A DNA stretch of 64,000 nucleotides from Burkholderiales bacterium (GTDB lineage Bacteria > Pseudomonadota > Gammaproteobacteria > Burkholderiales > SG8-41): contig JAHCAI010000005.1 in NCBI GenBank assembly GCA_019634975.1, forward strand, positions 1-64,000. Reading direction: 5' to 3'. The notes beneath the pieces are model-generated. The model saw only the letters and a list, made by a program, of their open reading frames with translations, had not been told where the DNA came from and did not search any database. Made by a program: the position numbers and the translations under genes. Below are positions 26,975-35,744 of the stretch, piece by piece. How positions within the stretch are numbered: position 1 is the stretch's first letter; each line of letters begins with the position of its first letter.

Positions 26975-27319
26975 TCAGACTACACGCTGAGGTTGTAGCA
27001 CGATAATCGCCATGCCTGCCAAAGCTACAGCAGCTCCAGCCATATCCCACGGCGTTGGCTCTATACGATCGATCAGCCAGAGCCAGATGATCGCCACCAG
27101 GATGTAAACTCCACCATAAGCGGCATAAGTGCGTCCCGCAGAAAACGGGTGCAACGTTAGCAGCCATGCAAAAGCTGCCAGGGCGAAAATGGCCGGCACG
27201 AGCAGCCATATCGATTTTCCCTGCTTGAACCAAAGATACGGCAAGTAACAACCGATGATCTCGGCCAATGCCGTGACTACAAATAAACCGAATGTGCGTA
27301 GCAAATCATTCATGATCAT
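26975..27319 (-). CDS. ynfA: YnfA/UPF0060 family membrane protein
   Basis: This 114-residue protein has four TM segments and clear UPF0060 signatures: [14 protein letters not shown] near the N-terminus and [12 protein letters not shown] in the middle. The family is related to small multidrug-resistance exporters. The chosen ATG at 27319 overlaps the pbrR stop (ATGA), and an ATG at 27313 is nearly equivalent. It is cotranscribed with the metal regulator, so it may export a metal or toxic compound, but this is inference. Confidence 0.85.
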   Translation of the reverse strand: MIMNDLLRTFGLFVVTALAEIIGCYLPYLWFKQGKSIWLLVPAIFALAAFAWLLTLHPFSAGRTYAAYGGVYILVAIIWLWLIDRIEPTPWDMAGAAVALAGMAIIVLQPQRVV

Positions 27320-27765
27320 GGTTTTATGGGGGTAATTGGAAACTCGCCGTGACAAATGCAGGCCTCACCGTGCGCCGCTGCAACCAGTTCATGCAGGATG
27401 CCGCATTCGGTCATGGCGTGGCGGGAATCACAGCGCTTGCGTAACTCGGTGAGTTGTTGTTCAAGCGCTCGCATGGATTGCAGCCGCGCCCGAACCCGCA
27501 CCAGCTGCGCATGAATCAGGCGGTCAATGTCACCGCAATCGCCGTCCGGTTGGTCCAGGAAATTGATCAACTGGCGAATATCGGCGAGCGGGATGTCAAG
27601 GGCACGGCAATGGCGTATGAATGCCAGCCGTTCAAGCTGCTGCTTCCCGTAATCTCGATAGCCGTTCGCCTGCCGTTGTGGCGGCGCCAATAACGCTTCC
27701 CGCTCGTAATAACGGATGGTTTCCGGTTCCACGCCGGTTGCAGCAGCCAATTCCCCAATGCGCAT
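27316..27765 (-). CDS. pbrR: MerR-family Pb/Cd-responsive regulator (PbrR/CadR-like)
   Basis: This 149-residue regulator has an N-terminal DNA-binding domain ([21 protein letters not shown]). The metal-site cysteines are C77, C112 and C121, with a C-I-C-H tail near residue 135, as in the CadR/PbrR group. It is divergent from the P1B-2 ATPase across a promoter with a 19-bp spacer and a dyad, the standard arrangement for activation by Pb(II), Cd(II) or Zn(II). It is coupled to ynfA downstream. Confidence 0.88.
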   Translation of the reverse strand: MRIGELAAATGVEPETIRYYEREALLAPPQRQANGYRDYGKQQLERLAFIRHCRALDIPLADIRQLINFLDQPDGDCGDIDRLIHAQLVRVRARLQSMRALEQQLTELRKRCDSRHAMTECGILHELVAAAHGEACICHGEFPITPIKP

Positions 27766-27794
27766 GGGAGTCTCCTTGTCGATTCATTCTACCC

Positions 27795-27825
27795 TTGACC
27801 CTATAGTGACTATAAGGTTTTAAAT
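27795..27825 (+). promoter_or_regulatory. PbrR/CadR-type promoter and operator
   Basis: The -35 TTGACC (27795-27800) and -10 TTAAAT (27820-27825) have a 19-bp spacer. The spacer carries ACCCTATAG (27798-27806), TGA, CTATAAGGT (27810-27818), a near-perfect dyad like those recognised by CadR/PbrR/ZntR. It drives the ATPase operon. Confidence 0.87.
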
Positions 27826-27857
27826 ACGCAATGCGAAGATCAAAAAGGAGTATTGGC

Positions 27858-30230
27858 ATGGACAAATGTGGAGCAGAAGGTTGCACAGGCGCCTCGGAAA
27901 GCACGGCACAGCACGCAACTTACCGCATTGAAAACATGGACTGCCCGACCGAAGAGGCACTCATTCGCGACAGGCTCGGGAAGCTTGCCGGCGTTACCGG
28001 ATTGGACTTCAATTTGATGCAAAGGACGTTGGCGGTAAGTCACAACTTGCCTTCGCTGCAGCCAGTGGAAGCCGCCCTGGCAGACATCGGCATGAAGGCG
28101 CGGCGTGAGGACGCGGGCGAAAACCGAACCAGCGTGTTGCACATTGCGAAGATGGATTGCCCGACCGAGGAAGGCCTTATCCGCGGCAAGCTGGCTGGCA
28201 TGGCGGGCATTGCCGACATGCAGTTTAATCTGATTCAGCGCACCCTGATTTTGCAGCACGCTCCGCAGGCACTTCCGACTGCATTGGCTGCACTCAAGTC
28301 TCTTGGTTTCGACGCTGTATTGGAAAATCCGGAAACCGAGCGCCTTGATGAAGTCGCGCCCTCGGCTACAACCAACTGGTGGCCAATGGCTATCTCCGGT
28401 GCAGCCGCATTGTCAGCCGAAATCGTCGAATGGACCGGCGGCACCCAATGGCTGGTTGTCGCACTGGCCTTGGGAGCGATTCTCACAGGTGGGCTGCCAA
28501 CCTACAAGAAGGGACTGATTGCGGTCAAAAACCTCAATTTGAACATTAACGCGCTGATGTCGATCGCAGTAACCGGTGCAATGGTGATCGGCCACTGGCC
28601 CGAAGCTGCGATGGTCATGTTCCTGTTTGCACTGGCGGAAGTAATCGAAGCGAAGTCACTCGACAGGGCGCGAAACGCGATTCGTGGCTTGATGGATTTG
28701 GCGCCCGAGACTGCCACAGTGCGCCAGCAGGACGGCAACTGGATCGAGGTACCTGCTAAGTCGGTGGCCATGGAAGACATCGTGCGGGTGAAACCCGGTG
28801 AGCGCATCGCACTCGATGGAGTGATTGTCTCCGGACAATCGGCGATTAACCAAGCGCCAATCACTGGAGAAAGCCTGCCAGTGGAAAAAGCCATGGGCGA
28901 TCAGGTCTTCGCCGGCACCATCAACGAATCGGGCTCGTTTGAATACCGGGTTACGGCCCGCGCAAGCGATTCCACGTTGGCCCGTATCATTCATGCTGTC
29001 GAATCAGCGCAAGGTGCCCGCGCGCCGACGCAGCGCTTCGTCGACCAATTCTCCCGAGTGTACACACCGGCGGTCTTCGCGATCGCGGTGCTGGTGGCGG
29101 TTGTGCCGCCGCTGGCCTTTGGCGTAGCTTGGATGGATTCGATCTACAAGGCGTTGGTACTGCTGGTGATTGCCTGTCCCTGCGCGTTGGTTATCTCGAC
29201 CCCCGTCACCATCGTCAGCGGTTTGGCCGCCGCCGCTCGCAAAGGGATCCTCATCAAGGGCGGGGTCTATCTTGAAGGAGGCCGCAAGCTGACCACGTTA
29301 GCGCTGGATAAAACCGGCACCATCACGCACGGCAAACCCGCACAAACCGACTTCAAATTATTAACCGGCGATGAAGCAACAGTCCGGGAGCTGACCGCCA
29401 GCCTCGCTTCCCGCTCTGATCATCCGGTCTCGCAGGCGATTGCCCGCGCTGCGCAGGAGGCTGGTATCGCACTACGCAACGTGCTCGAATTCGCGGCCAT
29501 TCCAGGCCGTGGCGTGCGCGGACAGATAGACGGCCAGCTATTCCACCTTGGGAATTATCGGCTTCTGACGGAACTTGGCCTGAGCACTCCGGAATTGGAA
29601 AGCTCACTGGGACAACTCGAACGTCAAGGCAAGACCGTGGTGTTGCTTACCGGCACCGAAGGGGTGCTCGGCATGTTTGCGGTCGCCGACACCGTGAAGG
29701 AAACCAGCCGGCAGGCCATTGCTGACCTTCACGCGCTTGGCGTGCGCACCCTAATGCTTACGGGTGACAATCCGCATACCGCCGAGGCTATTGCGAAGCA
29801 AGTCGGCATTGACGAGGCACGCGGCAACCAATTGCCTGAAGACAAGCTGAAGGTAGTCGAATCACTCATTGGCACGGACAAACAGATCGGCATGGTGGGA
29901 GACGGGATTAACGACGCGCCGGCGTTGGCTCGTGCCGATATCGGTTTTGCGATGGGTGCGGCCGGCACCGATACCGCGATCGAAACGGCCGACGTGGCGC
30001 TGATGGATGATGACCTGCGCAAGATTCCAGCATTCATACGGCTGTCACGAGCGACTTCGCGCATTCTGACGCAAAACATTGTGCTGGCGCTCGGCATCAA
30101 GGCGGTGTTCCTCGTGCTCACCTTCACTGGCCACGCAACCATGTGGATGGCTGTGTTTGCCGATATGGGGGCGAGCCTGCTTGTAGTTTTTAATGGCTTG
30201 CGCCTGCTGCGCCTCAATAAAAATGTTTGA
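27858..30230 (+). CDS. pbrA: P1B-2 type Pb/Cd/Zn-exporting ATPase
   Basis: This 790-residue ATP-driven inner-membrane pump removes soft divalent cations from the cytoplasm. A short Cys-containing start (MDKCGAEGC) precedes two HMA-like domains (about 20-85 and 90-160), each with MDCPTEE, the variant common in Pb/Cd/Zn pumps. The membrane site is CPC (VIACPCALVIS), with K in TM7 (LGIKAVFLVL) and D-x-G in TM8 (FADMGASLLV), which define P1B-2. The catalytic DKTGTIT and [10 protein letters not shown] are intact. AAAAGGAG precedes the ATG at 27858. Confidence 0.93.
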   Translation: MDKCGAEGCTGASESTAQHATYRIENMDCPTEEALIRDRLGKLAGVTGLDFNLMQRTLAVSHNLPSLQPVEAALADIGMKARREDAGENRTSVLHIAKMDCPTEEGLIRGKLAGMAGIADMQFNLIQRTLILQHAPQALPTALAALKSLGFDAVLENPETERLDEVAPSATTNWWPMAISGAAALSAEIVEWTGGTQWLVVALALGAILTGGLPTYKKGLIAVKNLNLNINALMSIAVTGAMVIGHWPEAAMVMFLFALAEVIEAKSLDRARNAIRGLMDLAPETATVRQQDGNWIEVPAKSVAMEDIVRVKPGERIALDGVIVSGQSAINQAPITGESLPVEKAMGDQVFAGTINESGSFEYRVTARASDSTLARIIHAVESAQGARAPTQRFVDQFSRVYTPAVFAIAVLVAVVPPLAFGVAWMDSIYKALVLLVIACPCALVISTPVTIVSGLAAAARKGILIKGGVYLEGGRKLTTLALDKTGTITHGKPAQTDFKLLTGDEATVRELTASLASRSDHPVSQAIARAAQEAGIALRNVLEFAAIPGRGVRGQIDGQLFHLGNYRLLTELGLSTPELESSLGQLERQGKTVVLLTGTEGVLGMFAVADTVKETSRQAIADLHALGVRTLMLTGDNPHTAEAIAKQVGIDEARGNQLPEDKLKVVESLIGTDKQIGMVGDGINDAPALARADIGFAMGAAGTDTAIETADVALMDDDLRKIPAFIRLSRATSRILTQNIVLALGIKAVFLVLTFTGHATMWMAVFADMGASLLVVFNGLRLLRLNKNV

Positions 30231-30241
30231 ATCGCGATTGC

Positions 30242-31348
30242 ATGGAACTGAGCTGGAAAGTCTTTCTGTACGACTGGAACGGCGCCAACAAGGCGCTTTT
30301 TATAGCCGTCAATCAAGGACTGCCGTACATGCTTACGCGCCTCGCATGGCTGGGCAGCACGCTGGGAAGCTACTGGGGGGCGCCGTTGGCATTGACCACC
30401 CTTGCATGGCGCGCGCAACGTGCGAGCCGGCCGGGCGCGTCGCAAGCGATCACCTTGCAATTAATGCGATTCGCCATGGCCTGCTTATTGGCATTCGTCT
30501 TGACCGTCATGCTGAAATTAGGACTGAATTTCCCGCGCCCTCCGGCCGTGTTGGGGACGACCATACATGTCTTCGGCGAAATGGAATTACATCGCAGTTT
30601 CCCGAGCGGCCATTCAGTGTATGCCGCACTCTTGGTCGGCACGCTGTGGCGCATGGTGCCCGCGCCTTTGCGCAGCCTACTGATCGGCTACCTGTTTTGG
30701 GTCGGCTGGTCACGAATCGCGGTTGGCGCACATTTCCCGGCGGATGTGTTGGCGGGCTGGTTACTCGGTTTCGGCTGTGTTTGGGCCGCTCAACGCCTTG
30801 TCAACTCAACCCGTCTGCATCAGGAAAATGACATGCAAACGGAACCCTCGTCTAACCCGCCCCAAACGTGGTTATCCAGAGGCGCTGGCTGGTGGAGTCT
30901 CGCTTTACTGCTGGCCAGCGCCGATCAGGCCATTAAGTACGCGGTCCATTCCGGAATGCCATACGGAGCGTCGATTCCGCTCACCGATTTTTTTAATTTT
31001 GTCCATCGCTGGAATACCGGAGCGGCGTTCAGCTTTTTGGCTGAAGCCGGGGGCTGGCAACGTTATTTGTTTACGGTCATCGCGATCGTCGTGTCGGCTG
31101 TGCTCATCTGGATGCTTACCAAGCCGCAACCAAAAAAAGAGGCGTTAGGCTACAGCCTCATTCTCGGCGGCGCCCTTGGTAATGTCGTTGATCGCATCAA
31201 CCGCGGCTACGTCGTTGATTTTCTCGATTTCCACTGGCAAAGCTGGCACTGGCCGGCCTTTAACCTCGCGGATATTGGAATCTGCGTCGGGGCAGCGCTG
31301 CTAATCGTTAATTCCTTCCGCTTAGGCCCAAAACATCATCCATCATAG
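30242..31348 (+). CDS. pbrB: PbrBC: PAP2 phosphatase fused to signal peptidase II
   Basis: This 368-residue two-domain membrane protein has a type 2 phosphatidic-acid (undecaprenyl-PP) phosphatase at residues 1-195, with NFPRPP, FPSGHSVY and SRIAVGAHFPADVLAG. A lipoprotein signal peptidase fills 220-368, with NTGAAFSFLAEA, GNVVDRINRG and FNLADIG (the two catalytic Asp). In lead operons PbrB provides periplasmic phosphate that precipitates exported Pb(II), and PbrC processes its partner. Here both are one chain. A TTG at 30227 overlapping the pbrA stop is another possible start; the ATG at 30242 lacks a good SD. Confidence 0.88.
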   Translation: MELSWKVFLYDWNGANKALFIAVNQGLPYMLTRLAWLGSTLGSYWGAPLALTTLAWRAQRASRPGASQAITLQLMRFAMACLLAFVLTVMLKLGLNFPRPPAVLGTTIHVFGEMELHRSFPSGHSVYAALLVGTLWRMVPAPLRSLLIGYLFWVGWSRIAVGAHFPADVLAGWLLGFGCVWAAQRLVNSTRLHQENDMQTEPSSNPPQTWLSRGAGWWSLALLLASADQAIKYAVHSGMPYGASIPLTDFFNFVHRWNTGAAFSFLAEAGGWQRYLFTVIAIVVSAVLIWMLTKPQPKKEALGYSLILGGALGNVVDRINRGYVVDFLDFHWQSWHWPAFNLADIGICVGAALLIVNSFRLGPKHHPS

Positions 31349-31360
31349 GAGTGACTAACG

Positions 31361-31840
31361 ATGTTGCACCACAAAACCCATCGCCACTGGTCGATACTTG
31401 TACTGTTTGCTGCGGCCATCGGGATTGCCACCACCGGTGCGCAGTCAAGCAGCTTTATGGAGAAATTAACCGGCAAGACGAACGAGCCGGTTGATCCGGA
31501 ACTGGCCTTCAGCGTTAGGGCCCGCACCATCGGCCCGCAGCAAATGGCACTTGAGTTTTCCATCCGGCCGGACTATTACCTGTATCGCGAACGTATCAGC
31601 GTAGTCCTGAAAGACTCACCGGGGTGGAGGATCAAGAGCAGTGTATTCCCGCCCACGACCATAAAGGAGGACAGAATATTCGGTCGATCGCCGGTCTACA
31701 CCAAATCCTTTTCAGTGCCCGTCCAACTGGAAGGCAAGTCCGGATCACCGGCATCGCTACTGGTGCAGTATCAAGGCTGCTTTGAGCCGCTGGGCGTGTG
31801 TTACCCGCCTGCGACAGCGATAATAAAAGTCACGCAGTAA
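31361..31840 (+). CDS. Stand-alone DsbD N-terminal-domain protein
   Basis: This 159-residue exported protein has a signal peptide (core ILVLFAAAIGIATTGA) and then an immunoglobulin-like DsbD-alpha domain. Its functional cysteine pair appears as QGCFEPLGVCYPP, as in nDsbD. The membrane and thioredoxin domains of DsbD are absent. It lies 12 bp after pbrBC, so it likely serves the lead operon, either as a periplasmic thiol carrier or as a metal-binding protein. Confidence 0.82.
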   Translation: MLHHKTHRHWSILVLFAAAIGIATTGAQSSSFMEKLTGKTNEPVDPELAFSVRARTIGPQQMALEFSIRPDYYLYRERISVVLKDSPGWRIKSSVFPPTTIKEDRIFGRSPVYTKSFSVPVQLEGKSGSPASLLVQYQGCFEPLGVCYPPATAIIKVTQ

Positions 31841-31887
31841 CCATCATTAGTTAGTGACCTTTCCAGCTCAACCTGAGGAATAGTGCG

Positions 31888-32064
31888 GTGGATGGCTTAC
31901 CGCCACGCCAATCGAACGACAGTCATCAAGCAGTCGATGATCGAACTCAAGCACGACCCAATAAAATCTTAATATTCCCCGGTGAACTTAAAAACATAAT
32001 CCTCGTCCAATCTGACCTGGACATCAGCCGTTTAAGGGTAATAACTACAACCGGACGGCTTTGA
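31888..32064 (+). CDS. Candidate small protein, 58 residues
   Basis: This open frame runs from GTG at 31888 to TGA at 32064 within the 262-bp gap between the pbr and czc-like modules. GAGGAA at 31875-31880 is a good Shine-Dalgarno at 7 bp. The product starts VDGLPPRQSND and ends ITTTGRL, with no signal peptide or known motif. Codon use is AT-richer than its neighbours. It may be spurious. Confidence 0.28.
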   Translation: MDGLPPRQSNDSHQAVDDRTQARPNKILIFPGELKNIILVQSDLDISRLRVITTTGRL

Positions 32065-32102
32065 TCTTCGACAAAATAAATTTTCACTGGTAAGATTCGC
32101 GC

Positions 32103-32456
32103 ATGAAAAAGTTGCTGGCCATCCTTCTGCTGGTTCTGCTACCCGGGCAAATTGCCTGGTCGGCCGTCGGCAGCTTGTGCCAGCATGAAAACGGTACTGC
32201 CGCCAATCATCTTGGACATCACAACCATCAGCACAAGCTGGATCCCGTTGGAGACGCTTCTTCCGACAAAGCCAAATTCGGCGACAAGGATTCGGATTGC
32301 GCCGTATGTCACGCCGGCTGCGCTACCGTAATCCCGGAATTTTCAGCTTTTGTTGCCGATATCACCGCGGTTCACAGACCCGCGGCGAGTCCCGGGCAGT
32401 TGATGCCCCCCCTTCCCGAACGTCCCGAACGCCCACAGTGGCGACACCTCGCCTGA
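32103..32456 (+). CDS. CzcI-like small periplasmic leader protein
   Basis: This 117-residue exported protein begins with a signal peptide (core LLAILLLVLLPGQIAWS). The mature part is His/Cys rich: LCQHENG, LGHHNHQH and a DCAVCHAGC cluster, as in CzcI proteins that precede czcCBA operons. A Pro/Arg-rich end (LPERPERP) resembles the tails of other leader proteins in this window. It probably binds metal in the periplasm and modulates the following efflux operon. Confidence 0.75.
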   Translation: MKKLLAILLLVLLPGQIAWSAVGSLCQHENGTAANHLGHHNHQHKLDPVGDASSDKAKFGDKDSDCAVCHAGCATVIPEFSAFVADITAVHRPAASPGQLMPPLPERPERPQWRHLA

Positions 32457-32601
32457 TCGGCGGGGTGCAACCCTGATTTTCAGTCGCTGCTTCTGACGCT
32501 CCCCGCTTGCGGAGAGCGCAGACTGTTTGCCTGTTGCCGGCGATCCCGTGGATTGCCGCCCGCCGATTCCCCCTGTCGTTTCAAGATCAACGGAGAATCG
32601 G

Positions 32602-33912
32602 ATGCACCGAAGGAATTCATTACTGTCGCGGCACAGGCCGCACGCTGTTTTTGCCATCACATGCATGGCCGTCATCTTCGGCCTGCCCGGCCAACCGGCG
32701 ACCGCGCAGACCATGGCGCAGCAGCATCAATCGTTCAGCCTCAAGGAGGCTTTTGATTCGGCCTGGTCAAGGCAGCCCGAAGCCCGATCCCTGTCCGCAC
32801 GTGAAGAAGCCGGGACCGCCCGCCGTGAAGCCGCATCCAGCCTGACCGCGGAGCCTGTCGCGCTGGAAATTCTGAGCAAAACCGATCGCCTCAACCGCAA
32901 TCAGGGCAGCCGCGAGTACGAAGTCGGAATTGCACTGCCTCTGTGGCTGCCCGGAGAAAGATCCCGCTCCATTGCGCTGGCGGAAGCGGAAATACAAACA
33001 CTCTCCGCCAAAGTAGCCGCAGCCCGGCTGCGTACTGCAGCATCAGTACGCGAGGCGTACTGGTCATGGCAGCGCGCTATTATCGAACTCGCACTGGCGC
33101 GTGATCGTCTGGACTCGGCACGCGCACTTGCAACCGACGTAGCCAGACGGGTTCATGCCGGCGATCTCTCGCGCGCTGACCAGCATCAGGCGGATGGCAA
33201 TCTCGCCGCAGCGGAAAGTGCATTTGCGGAAAGCCAGGCCCTGCTCGCCGCGACACAACAGCAAATGCGGCAAATCACCGGAATTCCGCTTCAACCTAAT
33301 CCAGACGCGATCGTCGCCGATGCAAGCCTGCGCGCGGAAACCTTGCCACGCATCAAGACACCAGCCGGCAGTCCCGAAAACACACACCCTGACATCGTCG
33401 ACCCAGCCGCGCAGGCCGAAGCCGCCCGCCGCGCTGCTGATCTGGCCCGTGTGCAGACCCGCGCCAACCCGGAACTCACGCTGAGCACGAGTCGTGAACG
33501 AGGCGATTTTGCGGATCGATACCAGCAAACCATTACCGTAGGTTTGCGTATTCCTTTCGGATCGGGCGCGCGTCATCGCTCCAAAAATGCACAGGCCCTG
33601 GCCGAAGCGCTGGAGGCAGATACACAGCTGCTTCTTGCCGAGGAACGCGTCGCCGCCGAATCCGAAGCCGCGCGACAGCGCGTCGAATCAGCACGCCTGG
33701 TGGCAGATGCGGCAAACAAGCGGGCAAGGCTGGCGAGGGAAACCCGGGGATTTTTCGAGAAATCCTTTCGCGCGGGTGAAACCGATCTGCCGACGCGCCT
33801 GCGCATCGAACTCGAAGCCATCGAAGCCGAGCGTCAGGCGCAACGTACGCAGATCGATTACGCCGCATCCATCTCCGCCCTGCGGCAGGCCATGGGCCTG
33901 CTCCCCGAATAA
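32602..33912 (+). CDS. Outer-membrane channel of heavy-metal RND system (CzcC-like)
   Basis: This 436-residue TolC-family protein has a signal peptide (core HAVFAITCMAVIFGLPG) and two OEP coiled-coil repeats (FSLKEAFDSAWSRQPEARS at the start; YQQTITVGLRIPFGSGARH in the second half). It is the likely outer-membrane part of the RND system encoded by the next genes. The ATG at 32602 follows CGGAGAA; an upstream in-frame start at 32527 is unlikely. Confidence 0.85.
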   Translation: MHRRNSLLSRHRPHAVFAITCMAVIFGLPGQPATAQTMAQQHQSFSLKEAFDSAWSRQPEARSLSAREEAGTARREAASSLTAEPVALEILSKTDRLNRNQGSREYEVGIALPLWLPGERSRSIALAEAEIQTLSAKVAAARLRTAASVREAYWSWQRAIIELALARDRLDSARALATDVARRVHAGDLSRADQHQADGNLAAAESAFAESQALLAATQQQMRQITGIPLQPNPDAIVADASLRAETLPRIKTPAGSPENTHPDIVDPAAQAEAARRAADLARVQTRANPELTLSTSRERGDFADRYQQTITVGLRIPFGSGARHRSKNAQALAEALEADTQLLLAEERVAAESEAARQRVESARLVADAANKRARLARETRGFFEKSFRAGETDLPTRLRIELEAIEAERQAQRTQIDYAASISALRQAMGLLPE

Positions 33913-33942
33913 TACATAACTAATTGATTTTAAACATATTTA
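33913..33942. repeat. AT-rich dispersed element (copy e)
   Basis: This A/T block fills the 29-bp space between the stop of the outer-membrane channel gene and the ATG of the next gene. It contains TAATTGATTTTAAACATATT, related to the family core, and displaces any recognisable Shine-Dalgarno sequence. Confidence 0.45.
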
Positions 33943-34580
33943 TGAAACCACTCCTGATACCTCGAAACAAACCGGACGCCTCGTCCGGCCGGAGCATTGC
34001 TGATACCGCGCCCCCCCAGTCGCGCATGTTCCTCATGTTGCTGCTGGTCACCGCGCTACTGTGGTTCGGTAACGCCATTGCCGGCCCCGGACACGATCAT
34101 GGCGACGAAGCTCCGGCATCCTCTGGCGGAGTCGCGCTGCCACGATTTGCAGCGACTTCGGAACTGTTCGAACTTGTGGGCGTGCTGAACGGCACCCGCC
34201 TGACGCTGTACCTGGACCATGCCGACACGAACGCCCCGGTCAAGGACGCTCAACTCGAACTCGAGTTCGCCGGCAGCAAACTGAAGGTCGAACCGCATGG
34301 CGAGGGCGAATTCGAAACCACGCTGCCCGCCGCACCCAAACCCGGTGTGATCGCGATTGCAGCCGTCGTCGTTGCAGGTCAGCAAACCGACCTGCTGGCA
34401 GGTGAACTCGATCTGCATGAAGACAAGACAGAAACGGCAGCTTCGGAAGTTATCAACTGGCGGCAGGTGCTGCCCTGGGCTGGCGGATTGATCACACTGG
34501 CTGGCCTGATCGCATTCCTCATCCGACGCAAACGGCAGCGCAGCAGTGTCCTCAACGGTCGCCGTGGAGGTACCGCGTGA
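33942..34580 (+). CDS. Periplasmic protein with HxHxxE motif and C-terminal anchor
   Basis: This 212-residue protein has an N-terminal membrane segment or signal (about 28-48), then AGPGHDHGDE, the same metal-binding-looking segment found at the mature start of the adaptor protein encoded next. An Ig-like domain (about 75-155) and a C-terminal TM (about 172-192) with a basic tail follow. It may be a membrane-tethered metal-binding accessory of the RND system. Its stop overlaps the adaptor's GTG start (GTGA). An upstream TTG at 33924 is possible. Confidence 0.65.
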   Translation: MKPLLIPRNKPDASSGRSIADTAPPQSRMFLMLLLVTALLWFGNAIAGPGHDHGDEAPASSGGVALPRFAATSELFELVGVLNGTRLTLYLDHADTNAPVKDAQLELEFAGSKLKVEPHGEGEFETTLPAAPKPGVIAIAAVVVAGQQTDLLAGELDLHEDKTETAASEVINWRQVLPWAGGLITLAGLIAFLIRRKRQRSSVLNGRRGGTA

Positions 34581-35731
34581 ACAACTTCAGAAAGATACGA
34601 ACGATGAATAACATTCGCGGACTGTGGCTATGTGGTGTCCTGTTGTTGGGATTGAACTCTCCGGCCTTGATGACCCAAGCCTGGGCCGGCCCCGGCCACG
34701 ATCACGGCGACGAGTCACAGCCGGCAGCGGCGGGCAACGGTCCAAGTCGCCTGCCTGATGGCAGCGTTTTCCTGCCGAAACCGGCGCAGCGCCAGATCGG
34801 GGTACGCACAGCTTTGGTTGCCGCCGCCGATCTGCCCCGCGCATTTGAACTCGCGGGCAAGGTTGTCATGGACCCTAACGCCGGCGGCCTGGTGCAAGCC
34901 ACCCAGTCCGGCCGCATCGAAGCCGGGCCACGAGGGCTGCCCACGGCCGGTCAGACAGTACGCAAGGGCGATATTCTTGCCTACGTGCTGCCGTCTGTCG
35001 GTGCCATCGAGCGCTCCGGCCAGGCCGCGCAACTCGCAGAGCTGCGCTCGGCCAGATTGCTGGCCGAAAAACGCCTGGCACGGCTCAGGAATCTCGCGGA
35101 TACCGTGCCGCGCAAGGAAATCGAAACAGCGGAAGCCGAACTGGCGAGCCTTTCAGACCGTGTTTCCGCGATCAGCGGCGGTCTGTCAACAAGGGAAGCC
35201 CTGATCGCCCCGGTGTCCGGGGTCATTGCCTCGGCCAAGGCTGTTGCCGGCCAGGTTGTCGATGCCCGCGAAATCGTGTTCGAGGTAGTCAATCCTGCAC
35301 GTCTGCACATCGAAGCGCTGGCCTACGATATCGAAGCAGCCACGTCCATCGCATCCGCCACGCTGGCTTTAGGCGGAGAACGGGTGGCGCTGAAGTATGT
35401 CGGTTCTGCGCGCAGCCTGCGCGAGCAGGCACTGCCGGTCATGTTCAGGGCCGAAGGTGCCGCGCTTGGCAAACTCGCTGTCGGACAGGCGGTGCGGGTG
35501 TTTGCACAGGGCACCAGCAAGGTACGCGGTCATCGTGTCCCTGCCACGGCACTGGTCAAGAACCCGGCCAACCAGACCACGGTATGGGTCAAAACCGCGC
35601 CGGAACGTTTCGAATCGCGCGCAGTCACGCTTGCGCCGCTCGACGGCACGGCAGTGGCCGTCACTTCCGGGCTGAAGGACGGTGAGCGCGTGGTGACCGA
35701 AGCAGCCTCACTCGTCAACCAGATCCGGTAG
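34577..35731 (+). CDS. RND periplasmic adaptor (CzcB-like)
   Basis: This 384-residue membrane-fusion protein has a signal peptide followed by AGPGHDHGDE, a potential divalent-metal site. The adaptor core has the lipoyl halves (QATQSGRIEAGPRG and LIAPVSGVIAS), a helical hairpin (about 150-195) and a beta-barrel (about 215-300). The GTG at 34577 is preferred because GGAGG lies 6 bp upstream; an internal ATG at 34604 is the alternative. It connects the RND pump with the TolC-like channel. Confidence 0.87.
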   Translation: MNNFRKIRTMNNIRGLWLCGVLLLGLNSPALMTQAWAGPGHDHGDESQPAAAGNGPSRLPDGSVFLPKPAQRQIGVRTALVAAADLPRAFELAGKVVMDPNAGGLVQATQSGRIEAGPRGLPTAGQTVRKGDILAYVLPSVGAIERSGQAAQLAELRSARLLAEKRLARLRNLADTVPRKEIETAEAELASLSDRVSAISGGLSTREALIAPVSGVIASAKAVAGQVVDAREIVFEVVNPARLHIEALAYDIEAATSIASATLALGGERVALKYVGSARSLREQALPVMFRAEGAALGKLAVGQAVRVFAQGTSKVRGHRVPATALVKNPANQTTVWVKTAPERFESRAVTLAPLDGTAVAVTSGLKDGERVVTEAASLVNQIR

Positions 35732-35744
35732 AGGACCACTCATC

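Noticed and set aside
30227..31348. Reading pbrBC as two adjacent genes
   Set aside because: The frame is continuous through both domains. An internal ATG exists near 30832, but there is no stop between them and the fusion is a known arrangement.
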